A stretch of 64,000 nucleotides of DNA from Ilex aquifolium (GCA_951799425.1 OX637394.1:7079501-7143500), one strand, 5' to 3'. Shown: positions 22,735 to 34,469, counted from the stretch's first letter. The notes: generated by a model not told the origin, from the sequence alone. Made by a program: numbers and translations.

Positions 22735-25700
22735 ATGGCAACCAGTGTGACAGTATCATCTTCGGTCGGCCGGGTCCCTGGACGATATCGTGAAGAGTGG
22801 ATGGTGTGCCAATATACCCACATGACCAACTCCATGGGATGCTCATGGGCTGGATGTGATCTTTTTGCCTACACTATGCCAGTAATAATGGCCCAGTTCG
22901 TTCTTATTGTCCTCGTCACAAGAGCCACTTATTTCTTCCTGAAACCTCTAAAACAAAGTATGATCAGTGCACAACTCATTGTAAGCTCCTTCTCTAGAGA
23001 CATATATATATATATATATATACAAACATGTTTCGTGTTTATCTATCAACATTTATTTGTTTGATTAAGGGAAATTTTTTTGAAACAGGCCGGGATGATA
23101 ATAGGGTCATCTTTTCTAGCACGTAACAGAATGTATGCTGAAAAGTTATTTCCTCCAGGGGGAAGATTGATACTAGAAACAGTTGCAAATATTGGCTTCA
23201 TGTTTCATCTCTTTATACTAGGAGTACAGATTGATGCAACCATTGTGAAGAAGGCAGGAAGAAATGCTGTGCTAATAGGGACCATAGGTTTTGTCATACC
23301 ATACGCATTTGGTGGGTTGGCCGTTTTAACCATGCCTCATCTCGTGATGATAGATGATACATTACAGAAATCGCTTCCTTTCATTGTAATGTTGAATTCG
23401 ATGTCTACCTTTCCTGTTATCACCAGCCTCCTTGCTGATCTCAAAATTCTCAATTCAGACCTTGGCCGTTTAGCCAGTACCACATCCATTGTCAGTGACT
23501 TCTGCAGCTATTTCATGACCACGATCATGAGTACCATTGGGGTATCCATACGTTACTCGGAATGGGACCTGCTATGGGCTGTTGTATGGATTGTTGCCTT
23601 TCTGATCCTTGTTGTGTTTGTCCTTCGGCCATTGATATTACAGATAGTCAAGCAGATACCTGAAGGGCAGCCGATGAAGGAGGTCCACTTCTTGGCCATC
23701 GTTGTAATAATCATGGTGTGCGGGTTCTGCGCCGAGAATCTTGGTCAGCCAGCTCCTCTGGGCGCTTTCATTCTTGGTATGGCAGTACCAGATGGGCCTC
23801 CATTAGGGACATCGTTAGTAGATAAGCTTGATGCATTGAATACTGGATTGCTGCTTCCAGCCAAATTCGCAATCAGTGGTTTGAGCCTGAACCTGTTTTC
23901 TATAGAAAGAGGAAGTTCTGCAATGATCACTCTGGTCGTCATCATATTGGGCTACATAGGAAAGTTCGCAGGCACATTTATTCCAGCACTTTACTATAAT
24001 TTGCCTTTCTGGGATGCTGTAAGTTTTGGTTTGGTCATGTGTTGCAAAGGCATCATCGAGGCTGCTGGATATATCCAAATGATGGATAACGGGGTAAAAC
24101 CATCTCTCTCTCTCTCTCATGAGCATGTTTAGATGTCACCAAGCAATGCAATTCCTACCTTTGCAGAGTTCTTGTTTTTCCTTTTTGCAGAGCACCTTCG
24201 AGTTACAACTATTACCCAAAAAAAAGGAATAAGTAACTTATAGATGGAATAGCAAATCTTACATGATTGGCATGTGCTAACAAGAGAGTGGGAAAAAGAA
24301 AAGATAGTCCCAGACTACTATTTCTGTAAAGAAACTGCGCATAAAGATTTTTGTCAGGCCGAATAGCATAACTGTAGTTATAGAACTATGATTTTATGGA
24401 CAAGAGTTTAATCCAGAAATGTCATGTACCAGATAAGTTCAACAATTCATCACAAATTATGATTAACATTCTTCAAATGTCTAGAAATGTCAAAATAAGA
24501 TGTTAATTGCCTGGTAGAATGAAGCTATATGCATGCCAGGTAGACATGAGAAAACTTTGAAATGAAATATTGTTGTACCATCCATCATACTTACCTAGTA
24601 AACAATAAAATGATTGAGGAAAAGATAAAGCATATCATCTTCACATTAAATCCATTTTTATGGTTGTCTTATTTACCTGTTTATGTGATGATGCACAGAT
24701 AATAAGCCACGAATCATATGCCCTTCTGTTGATCACAATGCTGATTGTAACAGGGGTCGCTAGGCCTCTTGTATGCCACCTCTATGACCCATCAACAAGA
24801 TACTCGGCCTACCAGAGAAACAGTATTCTGCACTCCCATCCCAGTAGTGACCTCCGGATGTTGGTATGCATCCACAATGAAGACAATGTCCCCACCATTT
24901 TAAACCTCCTCGAAGCCTCAAATCCTGCAAGAAACAGGCCTATTTCAGTCTTCGTCCTAAATCTCATGGAGCTCGCCGGCAGGGCAGCAGCCACACTTGT
25001 TCCAAATATCCGTAGAGGGAAACTCACTTCTGTGCCAAGCCGCTCAGGACGTATAGTTAACGCTTTCAATTTTTTCATGCAGCACAATCAAGAGTTTGTT
25101 AAGGTCCAGCACTACATTGCAATTGCACCATACAAAAGCATGCATGATGATATATGCACGGTTGCACTAGACAGAGGGGCAAACATTGTGATTGTCCCTT
25201 TTCATAAGCAGTGGACTATTGATGGAACAGTGGGAGTTAACTTCCCCTCCATCAGGACCGTAAACCAAAATGTCATTCAGAAAGCACCATGCTCTGTTGG
25301 AATCCTTATTGACCGTGGCCAGATGGGTATTAGTCATTCTGTTTTGAATGGCCCATCTTTGTTTCGTATTGCGGTGCTCTTCATTGGTGGTGAAGATGAC
25401 AGAGAGGCACTTGCGTATAGCAGCCGCATGGCCAACCATCCACATATCCACCTCACAATGATTTGGCTTAGACCGTTGGATCACAAGAAGTATGACGATG
25501 AAACAAGGAAGAATCTTGATGGCGAATTGATAAATCAGTTTAGGGCTAATGCAATAGGAAAGGAAAGGATCACTTACAAAGAAGAGGCTGTGAAAGATGC
25601 AGTGGGAACGACACGGTTACTTCGTTCTTTGGAGAATTCTTGTGATTTATTAATGGTTGGTAGATATCATGAACCTGAATCTCCACTCACGTTAGGCCTT

Positions 25701-25865
25701 ACAGATTGGAATGAATGTCCTGAGCTTGGGGTCATTGGGGACATGCTAGCTACTTCAGATTTTCTGTTTTCAGTGTTGGTGGTGCAACAACAGCCACCAG
25801 TAAATGGTTTTCTGAGAAAGAATACTTCCAAGGTGGATCAAAATCCCTCTGGGCGGAAGACATAA
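22735..25865 (+). CDS. CHX-type cation/H+ antiporter, gene 2 of a tandem pair (3 exons, 805 aa)
   Basis: Exons are 22735-22980, 23089-24093 and 24699-25865, all phase 0, giving 805 residues. Exon 2 (1005 bp) and exon 3 (1167 bp) have exactly the same lengths and phases as in the CHX gene at 14994-18561, although the proteins have diverged widely. The Na+/H+ exchanger domain fills residues ~40-435, with the loop AVPDGPPLG and, at the end, CCKGIIEAAGY. The hydrophilic C-terminal tail has KAPCSVGILIDRG and FIGGEDDREALAY. It should be a K+(Na+)/H+ antiporter of the monovalent cation:proton antiporter-2 family. The N-terminus is 15 residues longer than that of the first copy, and the extreme C-terminus is basic (SGRKT). 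Intron 2 (605 bp) has a (CT)n tract close to the donor. Confidence 0.92.
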
Positions 25866-26400
25866 TTCTAAGTCCAGTTAGATTAGTATAAAAAAATGCA
25901 TAAGTATATAAAGAAAAATTCATCCATAAAACTATATGGTATGTGGTTTCAATGTTCTAAGTTTCCACACGAACTCTGTAAATAGAAGGGGAAAAATGCT
26001 TTGCTTAACCCAAATTCGCACTAAACTATTAATTTATTAACAGATATGTCAACTATCATAGCATTAATCAAACTCCAATTTTTAGTACGAGGTAAGTACA
26101 GGGTGTCATGACAACAAGAATTTAATCACATTCAGCTTGACAATAGAGTACAATACTAAAAAAATAAAAGGAAAAAAGATGTCAAATTTGTCTTTTCCTT
26201 GTTGATCCGACCATTAGACTTGTTTTTATAATCATATTATAGTTTTTCATATGATGATAAATACCTGGTAATTATAAGTGTTAGATAATTCCTAAAGAAT
26301 ATTTAGATGTTTCATCGATCTGTAAAGAAGTTATAATGTAATCATCAAGCAATTTTAGGGACAGATTATAAAGGCTAACCATGTTTGGACCAAATTACGC
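25866..26400. other. 3' flank of CHX gene 2
   Basis: AT-rich DNA with no gene seen. It ends at the AG microsatellite at 26408-26433. Confidence 0.5.
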
Positions 26401-26407
26401 CCCCTCG

Positions 26408-26433
26408 TAGAGAGAGAGAGAGAGAGAGAGAGA
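26408..26433. repeat. (AG)n microsatellite
   Basis: About 13 uninterrupted AG dinucleotides. Confidence 0.95.
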
Positions 26434-26900
26434 GATCAGGCCATTCTTGGACAATGGAAGTTCGTCGGAAAACAAAACGCCCAATCCGATCAGATTGACA
26501 AAATAAGAGCAATTCGAGGACAGTCATGAGATCCAATCTTAAACAATTAGGATAAAATGAGAAAGGCAGGATTCGATTTTTCATACGAAAGTGAAAATAA
26601 TTTGAATGAGATCGAACAAAAACCGAATAATTGTGGACTTAAGCTGTGAAAATTGGAATTGTAGTTAAGAAATACCTGGATTGATGGAGTCAGTGAAGGG
26701 AATCGAGGATAGAGGAGACATTCTTGCAAAAAAGAAGCTTAATTGATTTGAAAGGTCGAGAAGATTTTGATTCCGGCGAAGTGGGAGTTCGCACCTCCGG
26801 CGAAGTCCCTTCTCTCTCATGCCGAATACATCCCCCCACGGCCCACCCAAAAAGTCGAACCAAACCCGAACCTTCCTCATTTTCCCCCCCAAAACCAAAA
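26434..26900 (-). pseudogene. Possible orphan first exon and leader of a minus-strand gene
   Basis: On the minus strand a GC-richer leader is followed by ATG at 26721, 15 codons reading MSPLSSIPFTDSINP, and a good donor CAG|GTATTT at 26676/26675. The DNA beyond (to ~26434) looks like the start of a first intron and then hits the AG microsatellite. No further exons are found. It may be the 5' end of a gene copied here without its body. The family is unknown. Confidence 0.25.
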
Positions 26901-27181
26901 TCATACAACTACACATCTGCACTCAATAATTTTTCATTTTAATTTCAAGGAACATTTATTTATTTTGTTAACGAGAAATCTCTCTAGGTCACTTTAAACT
27001 CGTTGATGTGAAAGTAAATTTTGAATACTTATAATTATTCATAAATCATAGGTATTAATTAAATTTGAAAGATATTAACAAAGGTCAGACCCCCGATGTT
27101 CGGATCTATGGGTCATTTAGGTCCAACCAACACATTAAGTAACATTGTTATTTATCAATAAGAGCTAAAAAATAATTAATA

Positions 27182-28427
27182 GGATAAATTTCACTGGCAT
27201 TCTTTAGATTTAAATCATATTTCACTGTTACTCTTTTTATTTTCTGAAATATCTCCCTGTCAATTATTGTTTGTTAACATATTTAATAGAAGATGTAATT
27301 TTACAGAATTATTCTTACTATAACTCCCATTTTACAAGTGTGTTATTCGAATTTATCTTTATATTTTTATTTTATTTTTAGTTTTATCCCAAGCTATGAC
27401 CTAGTCTAATCATGGTCAAATTTCTTTTTTCACCGGAGAAGTTCAAGTACCCATTTCACATGTTACCATTATTAACATAATTGCATCAAATTAATATATA
27501 ATTTTATCCAATTAACACAAAATTAATATTCAATTTCATCAAATTAGCACTAAATTAGTCATATAATTTATAAAATTAACATTAAATTTTGTTAAATTAA
27601 CATTCACATCCATCAAATTAGCATTTAATTCATTCAATTTTATCAAAATCACATTAAACTTCATCAAATTTACTACCAAATTAATTCAATTCGATATAAT
27701 TAAAATCAAATTAACTATCAATATAACATTCACTTTTATCAAATCAACATTAAATTTCATCAAATTAATACAAAATTTTATTGATCTTGAATTTTATAAA
27801 ATTATTATCTTATTTCAGCAAATTAACATTCGAACTCATCAAATTTGTATTCAATTTTATAAAATTAACTCTAAATTAATAATTAATTTCATCAAATTAA
27901 TCCCAAATTAACATTTAATTTCATAAATTTAACATTCAATTTATTAAATTAACATCATTTTTTATTGAATTTCAAATTAACATTCAATTTCATCAAATCA
28001 ATACCAAATAGTCATTTAATTTTATAAAGTTAACATTCAATTTTATGAATTTAATATTTAGTTTTATCAAGTTAATATTATTTTTTAAATTAACACCCTA
28101 TTAACATTCTGTTTAATTCAAAACAAAAATTTTGATAGGAAACATTATATTGAATCTAATTAGCATTTAATTTAATTTAATTAATACTAAAAAGATGTTG
28201 TCTACTACTTTAAGCTTGTTCTATATAGACAAGGGTAAACTTGATAGTTCACAAGAGAATAAGCCATTATATCACCAACTTTTTTGTTTGTAAGTAATGG
28301 TATAGACAGTAGGGATAGTTTGTGAAACGCGTATATAAACTACAGAAATATGCAGTGATATTTCAAAAAGCAGAAGGAATATTAGTGAAAATGACTTAAA
28401 TTTAGGGGATGTTAGTGAAATTTATCC
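27182..28427. mobile_element. Mutator-like TIR element with a tandem-array core
   Basis: The left end GGATAAATTTCACTGGCAT and the right end, inverted, GGATAAATTTCACTAACAT match for at least 55 bp with substitutions. Flanks are TAATTAATA (27173-27181) and TAAATAATA (28428-28436), 8 of 9 identical. The termini resemble those of 7593-8955. The interior is mostly a degenerate minisatellite (27478-28130). No transposase is present. Confidence 0.8.
27478..28130. repeat. Degenerate ~20-bp minisatellite (CATCAAATTAACATTCAATT type)
   Basis: About 30 variants of a 19-22 bp motif such as CATCAAATTAACATTCAATT follow one another with frequent substitutions and indels. It lies in the core of the TIR element at 27182-28427. 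It is AT-rich and non-coding. Confidence 0.85.
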
Positions 28428-28522
28428 TAAATAATAATGCGTCTTAGCATAATTTATTATTGAATAAAATACTAAAAAAATGCATTAAAGAAGACCATCT
28501 AAAAAGTCGAACCAAACCCGAA

Positions 28523-29970
28523 AACCTCATTTTTTTTTTACCCTTTTCGAATAAATGAAAGAAAATGAAACCTCCCCTAAACACACACCTCACCTTTTAC
28601 AGATACCATGTTCACATTTGACAATTTGACAACAAAGAGTGCTCTTTAAGGCTCATGTGCAAGATATTAACCATAATACTATTGAATTGATAGTGCAGGA
28701 CATCTCAAAAGAACAAAAGGCCTTATATTTGTCGATAAATATTTCTTCGTATTCACAATATCTAAAAATATATTTTTATATCCAAATCTTTTTATATTAC
28801 ATATTCACTTAATGGTAGATTATCTAATACGTAGAGATTATGAACTTATTTATAAATAATGAGTTACACTTGAATATAAGATATGAAATAGACTAATAAG
28901 TAAAATTGACTAAAAATATAATAAATAGAATCTCAACCCGTCCTTTGAGTGAACAATACTATACTGATCAATAATAATTATTGAAGAAGGGAGACTTAAT
29001 TTGACTACATATATCGAAGCTCACTCCAATCCAGAGGGAGTCGAGCCAAATTCTTCCCCTGGAAGAGGTGACTGAACCCCGTGAACTAAGCATTACAATA
29101 CTTAACTGCACAATGCTCAATGCATGCCAAGTTCATTGGGATTTTCCAACTTCCACTTGCTAGTTTATGGCGTATTGGTCGAGTTGCTTGCAATTCAATA
29201 CAAAAACACAACTTTTTTTTTGGAGTTAAGGTAGACACACAATTGCTCTTAACACTGACATGACCCGTTAATCCGATTTGAACCCTGAACACTAATCCTA
29301 ACTCTTAACATCAACATGTCTACTAACCCAATACAAAATTATTATGGATTGACAGAAATTAGACTATATGACATGAATCGAATACAACACAAATTGACTA
29401 CTTAAAATTTGCTAAAATATGTTCTAAATAACCAATATGACACACCCTATTGATAAGCTTTGTTGAACCCTTTGCTCATAACAAGTCAACAAGACCCTTG
29501 ATCCAAAGCAATGGATGATATCACTGATACCTTATATCAAACAGCTGGTGGGCAGTACCCATGTTAGCATAGCTCGTTGATAAACAATACAAAACCGAGA
29601 TGAACATTGAAAATCTTTGATCTGCATCGCTACAAACGATGAGGGGCCACGAGGGGCCTGTGGTTCACAAAAATTATGGTGAGGAGTTTGAGAAGGGATG
29701 TGTTGAGTATAGTCTAACATTTATTGGGGAGGGAGAAGAGGGGTATCCATGTGAGGACTGAGGTACACCAAATATGTTTAAAGGGGATTTGCCAGCTTGT
29801 TTGCATTTATTTTTGTGTAGCGTGGTCATGTCGCTATTTGAATGCTTGGGATTCATGCAAATTAATAAGATAACCCAATCAATATTAAAAAAAGGTTGGG
29901 AGCTTCACATCTAGTTTTGTCTTCAATCAAACACCTAAATTACTTTTTTTACGGGATTTTGATCATTGAA
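28523..29970. other. AT-rich spacer with no recognised gene
   Basis: Short open frames at 29086-29856 show no family resemblance. There are no clear transposon ends apart from the neighbouring SINE and Helitron pieces. Confidence 0.5.
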
Positions 29971-29974
29971 GACC

Positions 29975-30080
29975 GACGTAGTACAGTGGTAAAGTTGTTT
30001 CATTATTATTTAAGTTTCGTGTTCGATTAGTCTCTCCATACACACTAGAACCGAGAGCCTTGTACCCACGAGAGGCATGC
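29975..30080 (+). repeat. tRNA-derived SINE fragment
   Basis: The A-box-like TAGTACAGTGGTAAAG near 29981 and the B-box-like GTGTTCGATTAG near 30010 have the spacing of a tRNA-derived SINE promoter. A related but weaker head is near 37670-37710. The tail is not clear. Confidence 0.45.
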
Positions 30081-30106
30081 ATTAAGTAATTAATATATAT
30101 AATATA

Positions 30107-30360
30107 AAACATGACAGATTTTAATAAATCCATCTGATGGTCTCAAATAGACTCTTTCAATGGCTATCAACATCTCTCTCAAAACCATTCACATTACACT
30201 ATCGTGTCTTTAAACACGGGTTACTCCTAGTATAGGATAAAATAGATTTTGACGGTTCCAAATAGACTCATCCAACGTCTATCAACATCTCTCTCAAAAC
30301 TATTCACATTGCACTACCGTGTCTTCAGCCACGGGTTACCCTTAATATAAGATAAAATAG
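30107..30360 (+). mobile_element. Two tandem Helitron 3' tails
   Basis: A ~120-bp segment is present twice (about 30107-30240 and 30241-30360). The first copy ends with hairpin CGTGT-loop-ACACG followed by GGTTACTCCTAG and then T, a textbook Helitron 3' end at 30230. In the second, the hairpin (CCGTG...CACGG) remains but CTAG has decayed. The 5' end was not located. Confidence 0.65.
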
Positions 30361-30859
30361 GTTTTGATGACATAAACTTAGAGGTTACTTGTAGCATAGC
30401 TTATAAAAATCATTGGAAAATTGGCAATCATTAACCTTAGGTGTAGTATATTGGTGTTTGCAATCACTACTATACCTGTATTCCCTCAAACTGTTGGCTA
30501 AGGAAATGCCTTATTTTTTGCTAAGCATTGACTTCATTGAATAGACAAATACATAATTTTATATCTAGTAGAGGCAGTTGGATCATAGAGTAATGTTTGG
30601 TTCAGCTTAATTAAATGTCCCCATCCCTAATGAACTGTACTCTTGTACATGCGATCACAACCAATCACCAAATCTGATATAAACCTCAGTTTGATGAGAG
30701 ACGATAAGTCTTTTTTGCACAACAATGAAAAATGAAAGATTCAGACCTTTGTTGCTCAAGTCGTCTCAATTGACACTTTGCCACTAGAATAGAGACTTGA
30801 TTGCACTGAGATTATGGATGATAAATAATGGCATACACACTAACTTTTGTATTGGAATT

Positions 30860-30985
30860 TGTTGGACAATTATGATCAATTTGGTAGGGTGGTCTGGAAA
30901 ATAGGAGTGATACACTTTCTCTTTTTCAAGGAAAGAATCCTTATTTTTCTCATTTGTGTTTGGTAAGAGGAATGAAAAATAGAAA
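30860..30985. repeat. Fragment related to the Tourist-like MITE at 33397
   Basis: TAGGAGTGATACACTTTCTC, a CTTTTTCAAGGAA stretch and CATTTGTGTTTGGT align with 33440-33545 of the larger element. No termini are retained. Confidence 0.5.
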
Positions 30986-31110
30986 TGATTGATTTTACCT
31001 CGATTCCACGACACGAAATATTAACGTAGCCCCAAGAATTTGCTAGAACGAGGAAAATTATATCCTTTTAACTATCAACTTGTGTTTAATTTACTACATT
31101 CGTTGAGAAC

Positions 31111-31137
31111 AAGATCTCTCTCTCTCTCTCTCTCTCT
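31111..31137. repeat. (CT)n microsatellite
   Basis: Thirteen or so uninterrupted CT dinucleotides downstream of the PADRE gene. Confidence 0.9.
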
Positions 31138-31344
31138 TACAAGCAGACCATCGTCTTATAGCATTAGTGCTTATAAAAAGGTGAAATTTCCGAATCTGAT
31201 ATCGGTATATGCAGCCGGAAATAAAAATGAAAAATGGAAATCAATTTACACAATCACCCACTTACAAATGGGAAAAAAAAAATTCTGAACCCCATGGTAT
31301 CCCCAGCAATGTCAGATTTTGACACCGGAAAAAAAAAATGTACA

Positions 31345-31791
31345 CTAGAGTTCCGAAATACTTTCAAGATGAGGGCGCCATACCCCAACACGTCCTCTCC
31401 GGCTATCCCGGCGTGAGGGCTTTGTTTCCGATACGATATCCGATAAGTACTTGTCACAATTTGATACCTTAGAGCTGCACTCCTTGCTCTTTTTGAAGGA
31501 CTTCTTAGGGTTGTGGTTTTTTTTCTTCTCCGGCAGTGATGCCGCCGGTATCAAGAAGTATATGCTGCCTCGTTTGAGCTCTGACTCCGGTGAGAGAATT
31601 AGGATTCGCCGGACCATGCCTTGAGAGGAAGGTTTGCTCAAGACATGGTTAGGGTTGTTCTTCAGGACCTCACCAGCAGTGACCGGACGTGTTATTTCTT
31701 CTACATAGCCATTCAAGTGTACTATACGGATCAAGTCTAGGGCTCCACAGGGAAGAACACAAGCTAAACAACACCTTAGACTGTTGCCCAT
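31345..31791 (-). CDS. PADRE/DUF4228 domain protein, single exon, 148 aa
   Basis: The start at 31791 is chosen because the protein then begins MGNSLRCCLACVLPC, the N-myristoylation glycine plus cysteines that open many members of this family. The in-frame ATG at 31902 would add 37 residues of no family character. IRIVHLNGYVEEITRPVTAG (residues ~22-41) and VLSKPSSQ, then GSIYFLIP (~88-95), are the hallmark of DUF4228, named PADRE for plant proteins responsive to pathogens and abiotic stress. A lysine-rich linker follows, and an arginine-rich stretch (SRRDSRRGRVGVWRPHL) near the end. Biochemical function in this family is not established; membrane association through lipidation is inferred. It is the only convincing gene between 26 and 43 kb. 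Confidence 0.88.
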   Translation of the reverse strand: MGNSLRCCLACVLPCGALDLIRIVHLNGYVEEITRPVTAGEVLKNNPNHVLSKPSSQGMVRRILILSPESELKRGSIYFLIPAASLPEKKKNHNPKKSFKKSKECSSKVSNCDKYLSDIVSETKPSRRDSRRGRVGVWRPHLESISEL

Positions 31792-31872
31792 CTCTCTCTG
31801 AAGTTTTTTTTCCTTCTCTCTGCAATGTTTGAAATAATGAGACCATGGAATCATGGATGGAGAGGACAATGT

Positions 31873-31878
31873 TATATA
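31873..31878 (-). promoter_or_regulatory. Putative TATA box of the PADRE gene
   Basis: TATATA lies about 82-87 bases upstream of the start codon on the minus strand, with a GC-poor surrounding, a normal position for a plant TATA box with a ~55-base leader. Confidence 0.45.
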
Positions 31879-32114
31879 TAGGAACAAAACTACCGTACTC
31901 ATACGAATAATTTTAGTATGTATAACTTCACAGTGAAATTACTATTTTACCCTTGCAAATAGTTTTCCACTTTGGGTGCGGGTGCTAATTCCAAATAAAG
32001 ACCATATTTTAATATTATTTAAAAAATATTATCTGTACCTTATTTATTTATCTAATGTATTAAAATGATAGTGAATCTCAATTAATACTGAAATTATCTG
32101 TCAATTCAATGACA

Positions 32115-32315
32115 ATAAATGCTAAAGGTAGTTCAAGTAGTAATATGGATAAGTTGTAAATTCAGACTTCTTAAGTTTAAATTTTGACAATCCCTTGAGA
32201 CCTGGTGAGAAGGAATTTATCCCTCGTGACCTGCTTTTGACTTGACCAGAGAGAGGATTAGTTGAATTACGTGTAAACTAATCCGGACACCCTTAACCGT
32301 TAAACAAAAAAAATA
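32115..32315 (+). repeat. tRNA-derived SINE, decayed
   Basis: AAGGTAGTTCAAGTAGTAATATGG (A-box region) and later CGTGTAAACTAATCCGGACA, CCGTTAAAC and an A-rich tail match the better copy at 50135-50390 in order and spacing. Confidence 0.55.
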
Positions 32316-32809
32316 AAAAAAATCAATGACATTGATTTATTAAATTAGTAACTCAAATATGTAAATTAAATACAAATAATATTATTTTGGGGATTAACCT
32401 AAACCCCGTAGCTAAACCTACACGCATTACAATAATTGTTGTGAATCTAATAGCTGTCTTGATGACATTAAGGCTGGTAGATTTATTTTCTTTTAAGATG
32501 GTGAATTAAATTTTCTTCTAAATTTAATTGGTGTGAAGTACAAAACCATGGGTGGGGTCTCATTTCTACGTGACCTTGTCTAGCTTCTCCTCCCCGTGGC
32601 ATACTCCATATTGGCCATTCTATTTGCTAAAGTCCATAGAATCCAGCTGTCTTGATCCATCATTGTTTTTATTATAAGCCCAAATAAAGAAGAAATAAAA
32701 TTTGCAGGACCCTTTTTTTAAAATAATTTTCATACTCACTAGATGCCATTTACCAAACTATATCCTCAAGCAGCATATTTTTTTCCTACTCCTCCCTTTA
32801 TAGGATAGA

Positions 32810-33071
32810 CTACAATACCGCTACAGAAAATTATAATTTTTTAAGATAAAATTATAATTTTTTGATATGTAAGTTATAATTTATAAAAGTTTGATCGATC
32901 TTAAAACACTAGGATCGATCATAGAAGTTATAACTTTTAAAGAAAAAATTACAATTGTTTAAGAAAATCTCATGATCGATAATAGTATTCATGATCGATT
33001 TATGAACTTCTCTCTACCAGTTGTAGTTTTATATTTAAAAGGTTTATAACTGTCATATTGTAGATTATAGA
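32810..33071. mobile_element. TIR element with GATCGATC palindromes (diverged copy)
   Basis: GACTACAATACCG at the left and, inverted, AATCTACAATATGAC at the right form weak terminal repeats. The interior carries several GATCGAT motifs (32889-32998) between TTATAATTTT blocks, as in 14400-14687 and 34470-34767. Confidence 0.5.
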
Positions 33072-33396
33072 ATACACATATATGTGCAGCTGGCTGGGGA
33101 CATTAAAAATGGCTACATTCATCCTTCTCTTCTCCCAACAGACTGAAAAAGATTACCCTTCCACTTCTCCGAGTATTTTTTTTGTTGAGCGCCTTGAATC
33201 CCGGGGCTTCCTCAATTTCTTATGGTAATATTACATGAATATGCAACAACTTTGCTTAAAGACGGTCGATCTCTTAAAAATTTGCTTAAAGTAGACATGA
33301 TTTGGTAATAATTGTATGCAGTTTGAGTTTGTGTAATAACCATGAGTCCAAAATAATTCAGTAAATTGAGGCATGAGATTCCAACAAAATTACTTA

Positions 33397-34060
33397 TGTT
33401 CTATTTGGTATGAAGAATAAAAAGTAGGAAGGATGGAAAGTAGGAGGGATACATTTTCTATTCTTCAAGGAAGGAAAGTAGGAATGATACACTTTTCTTC
33501 ATTTGTGTTTGGTTAGATGGATGGAAAATAAAAATGACTAATTTTTTTTTTTTTTTTTTTTGTGTTGGCTAAGATTAGGGGTGATAATCGAGTCGTGTCG
33601 TATCAGATTCGTGTTGAGTCATTAAGAGTTTGTGTCGAATATTAGTCAAACATAACTCAACTCATTTAAATAACTAACTGTGTCGTGTCGAGTTGTGAGT
33701 TGACCTGTTTATTTTTATTTTTTTATTTTTTTTATTTTTATTTTTATTTTAAATTTTTTTTAAAATATATATATATATAAATACATATTTTATCATTGTA
33801 TTTTTATATAAAATTAATGTATATATAATATATGTATATATTAAAAGATATATAGACAAATAAGATACATCTCAACACAAATAATTAACTTTTCATCCAC
33901 TTTCCTTCCGATTTTGGAGGGATTGATTTTGGTTAGTTGGAAGGAAAGTTAATCCATCCATTTTTCCATCATTCCTACTTTCCTTCCTTACCAAACATGA
34001 TGTTTTATCTATCCTTCCAACTTTTCATCCTTCCATTTTTTCATCGTACCAAACGGAGCA
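33397..34060. mobile_element. Tourist/PIF-Harbinger-like MITE with TTA target duplication
   Basis: The left end TGTTCTATTTGGTATGAAG and the inverted right end TGCTCCGTTTGGTACGATG match well and continue through GGAAGGATGGAAAG. Flanks are TTA at 33394-33396 and 34061-34063, the 3-bp duplication of PIF/Harbinger elements. A second element of the GGGGTGATAATCGAGTCGTG kind appears nested near 33583-33700, followed by an AT microsatellite. Confidence 0.72.
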
Positions 34061-34234
34061 TTAGGGAGAGGGAAAGATGATGAAATTGAAATTGGCAACT
34101 ACGTATGGGTAAAAATGTACCCTCACCACTGGGTCATTCATTCACTTCAACAAAACACTACTAAGTTAGCTCCAACTGCCTTGTTTTTTAATTCTCCATG
34201 GTAACACCGTCTCCCCTCTTCTACTTTTTTTTTC

Positions 34235-34440
34235 AACAATCAAGAGTGTTTAGATCAGTTTACGCACATTTCGACTAATCTTATTTCTAATTCAGTCATA
34301 GGTAGGTCATCCACGACAGGATTAAGATATTTATAAGGGATAAATCCCTCATAACCTAGTCCCAAGAAATTGCCAAGATTCAAATTCAGGACAATAAATC
34401 TCATCTCGCATCTGTTAACCCCTAACCTGTTAGGGAAATA
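34235..34440 (-). repeat. tRNA-derived SINE, minus strand
   Basis: Read on the minus strand, the copy ends in TGCGTAAACTGATCTAAACA and an A-rich tail at the low-coordinate end (ATTGTTGAAAAAAAAA), matching the 3' half of the SINE at 50135-50390. The phrase for CTCGTGACCTAGTCC is also recognisable. Confidence 0.5.
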
Positions 34441-34469
34441 AATCCTTCATCTATGTGACTATTTTCTTA

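Noticed and set aside
27478-28130. Satellite/centromere-type array
   Set aside because: It is under 1 kb, highly degenerate and bounded by transposon arms, so it is treated as an internal part of the element.
31792-31902. Upstream in-frame ATG of the PADRE gene (adds 37 residues)
   Set aside because: It would bury the MGN lipidation start typical of the family and lies on top of the probable TATA box.
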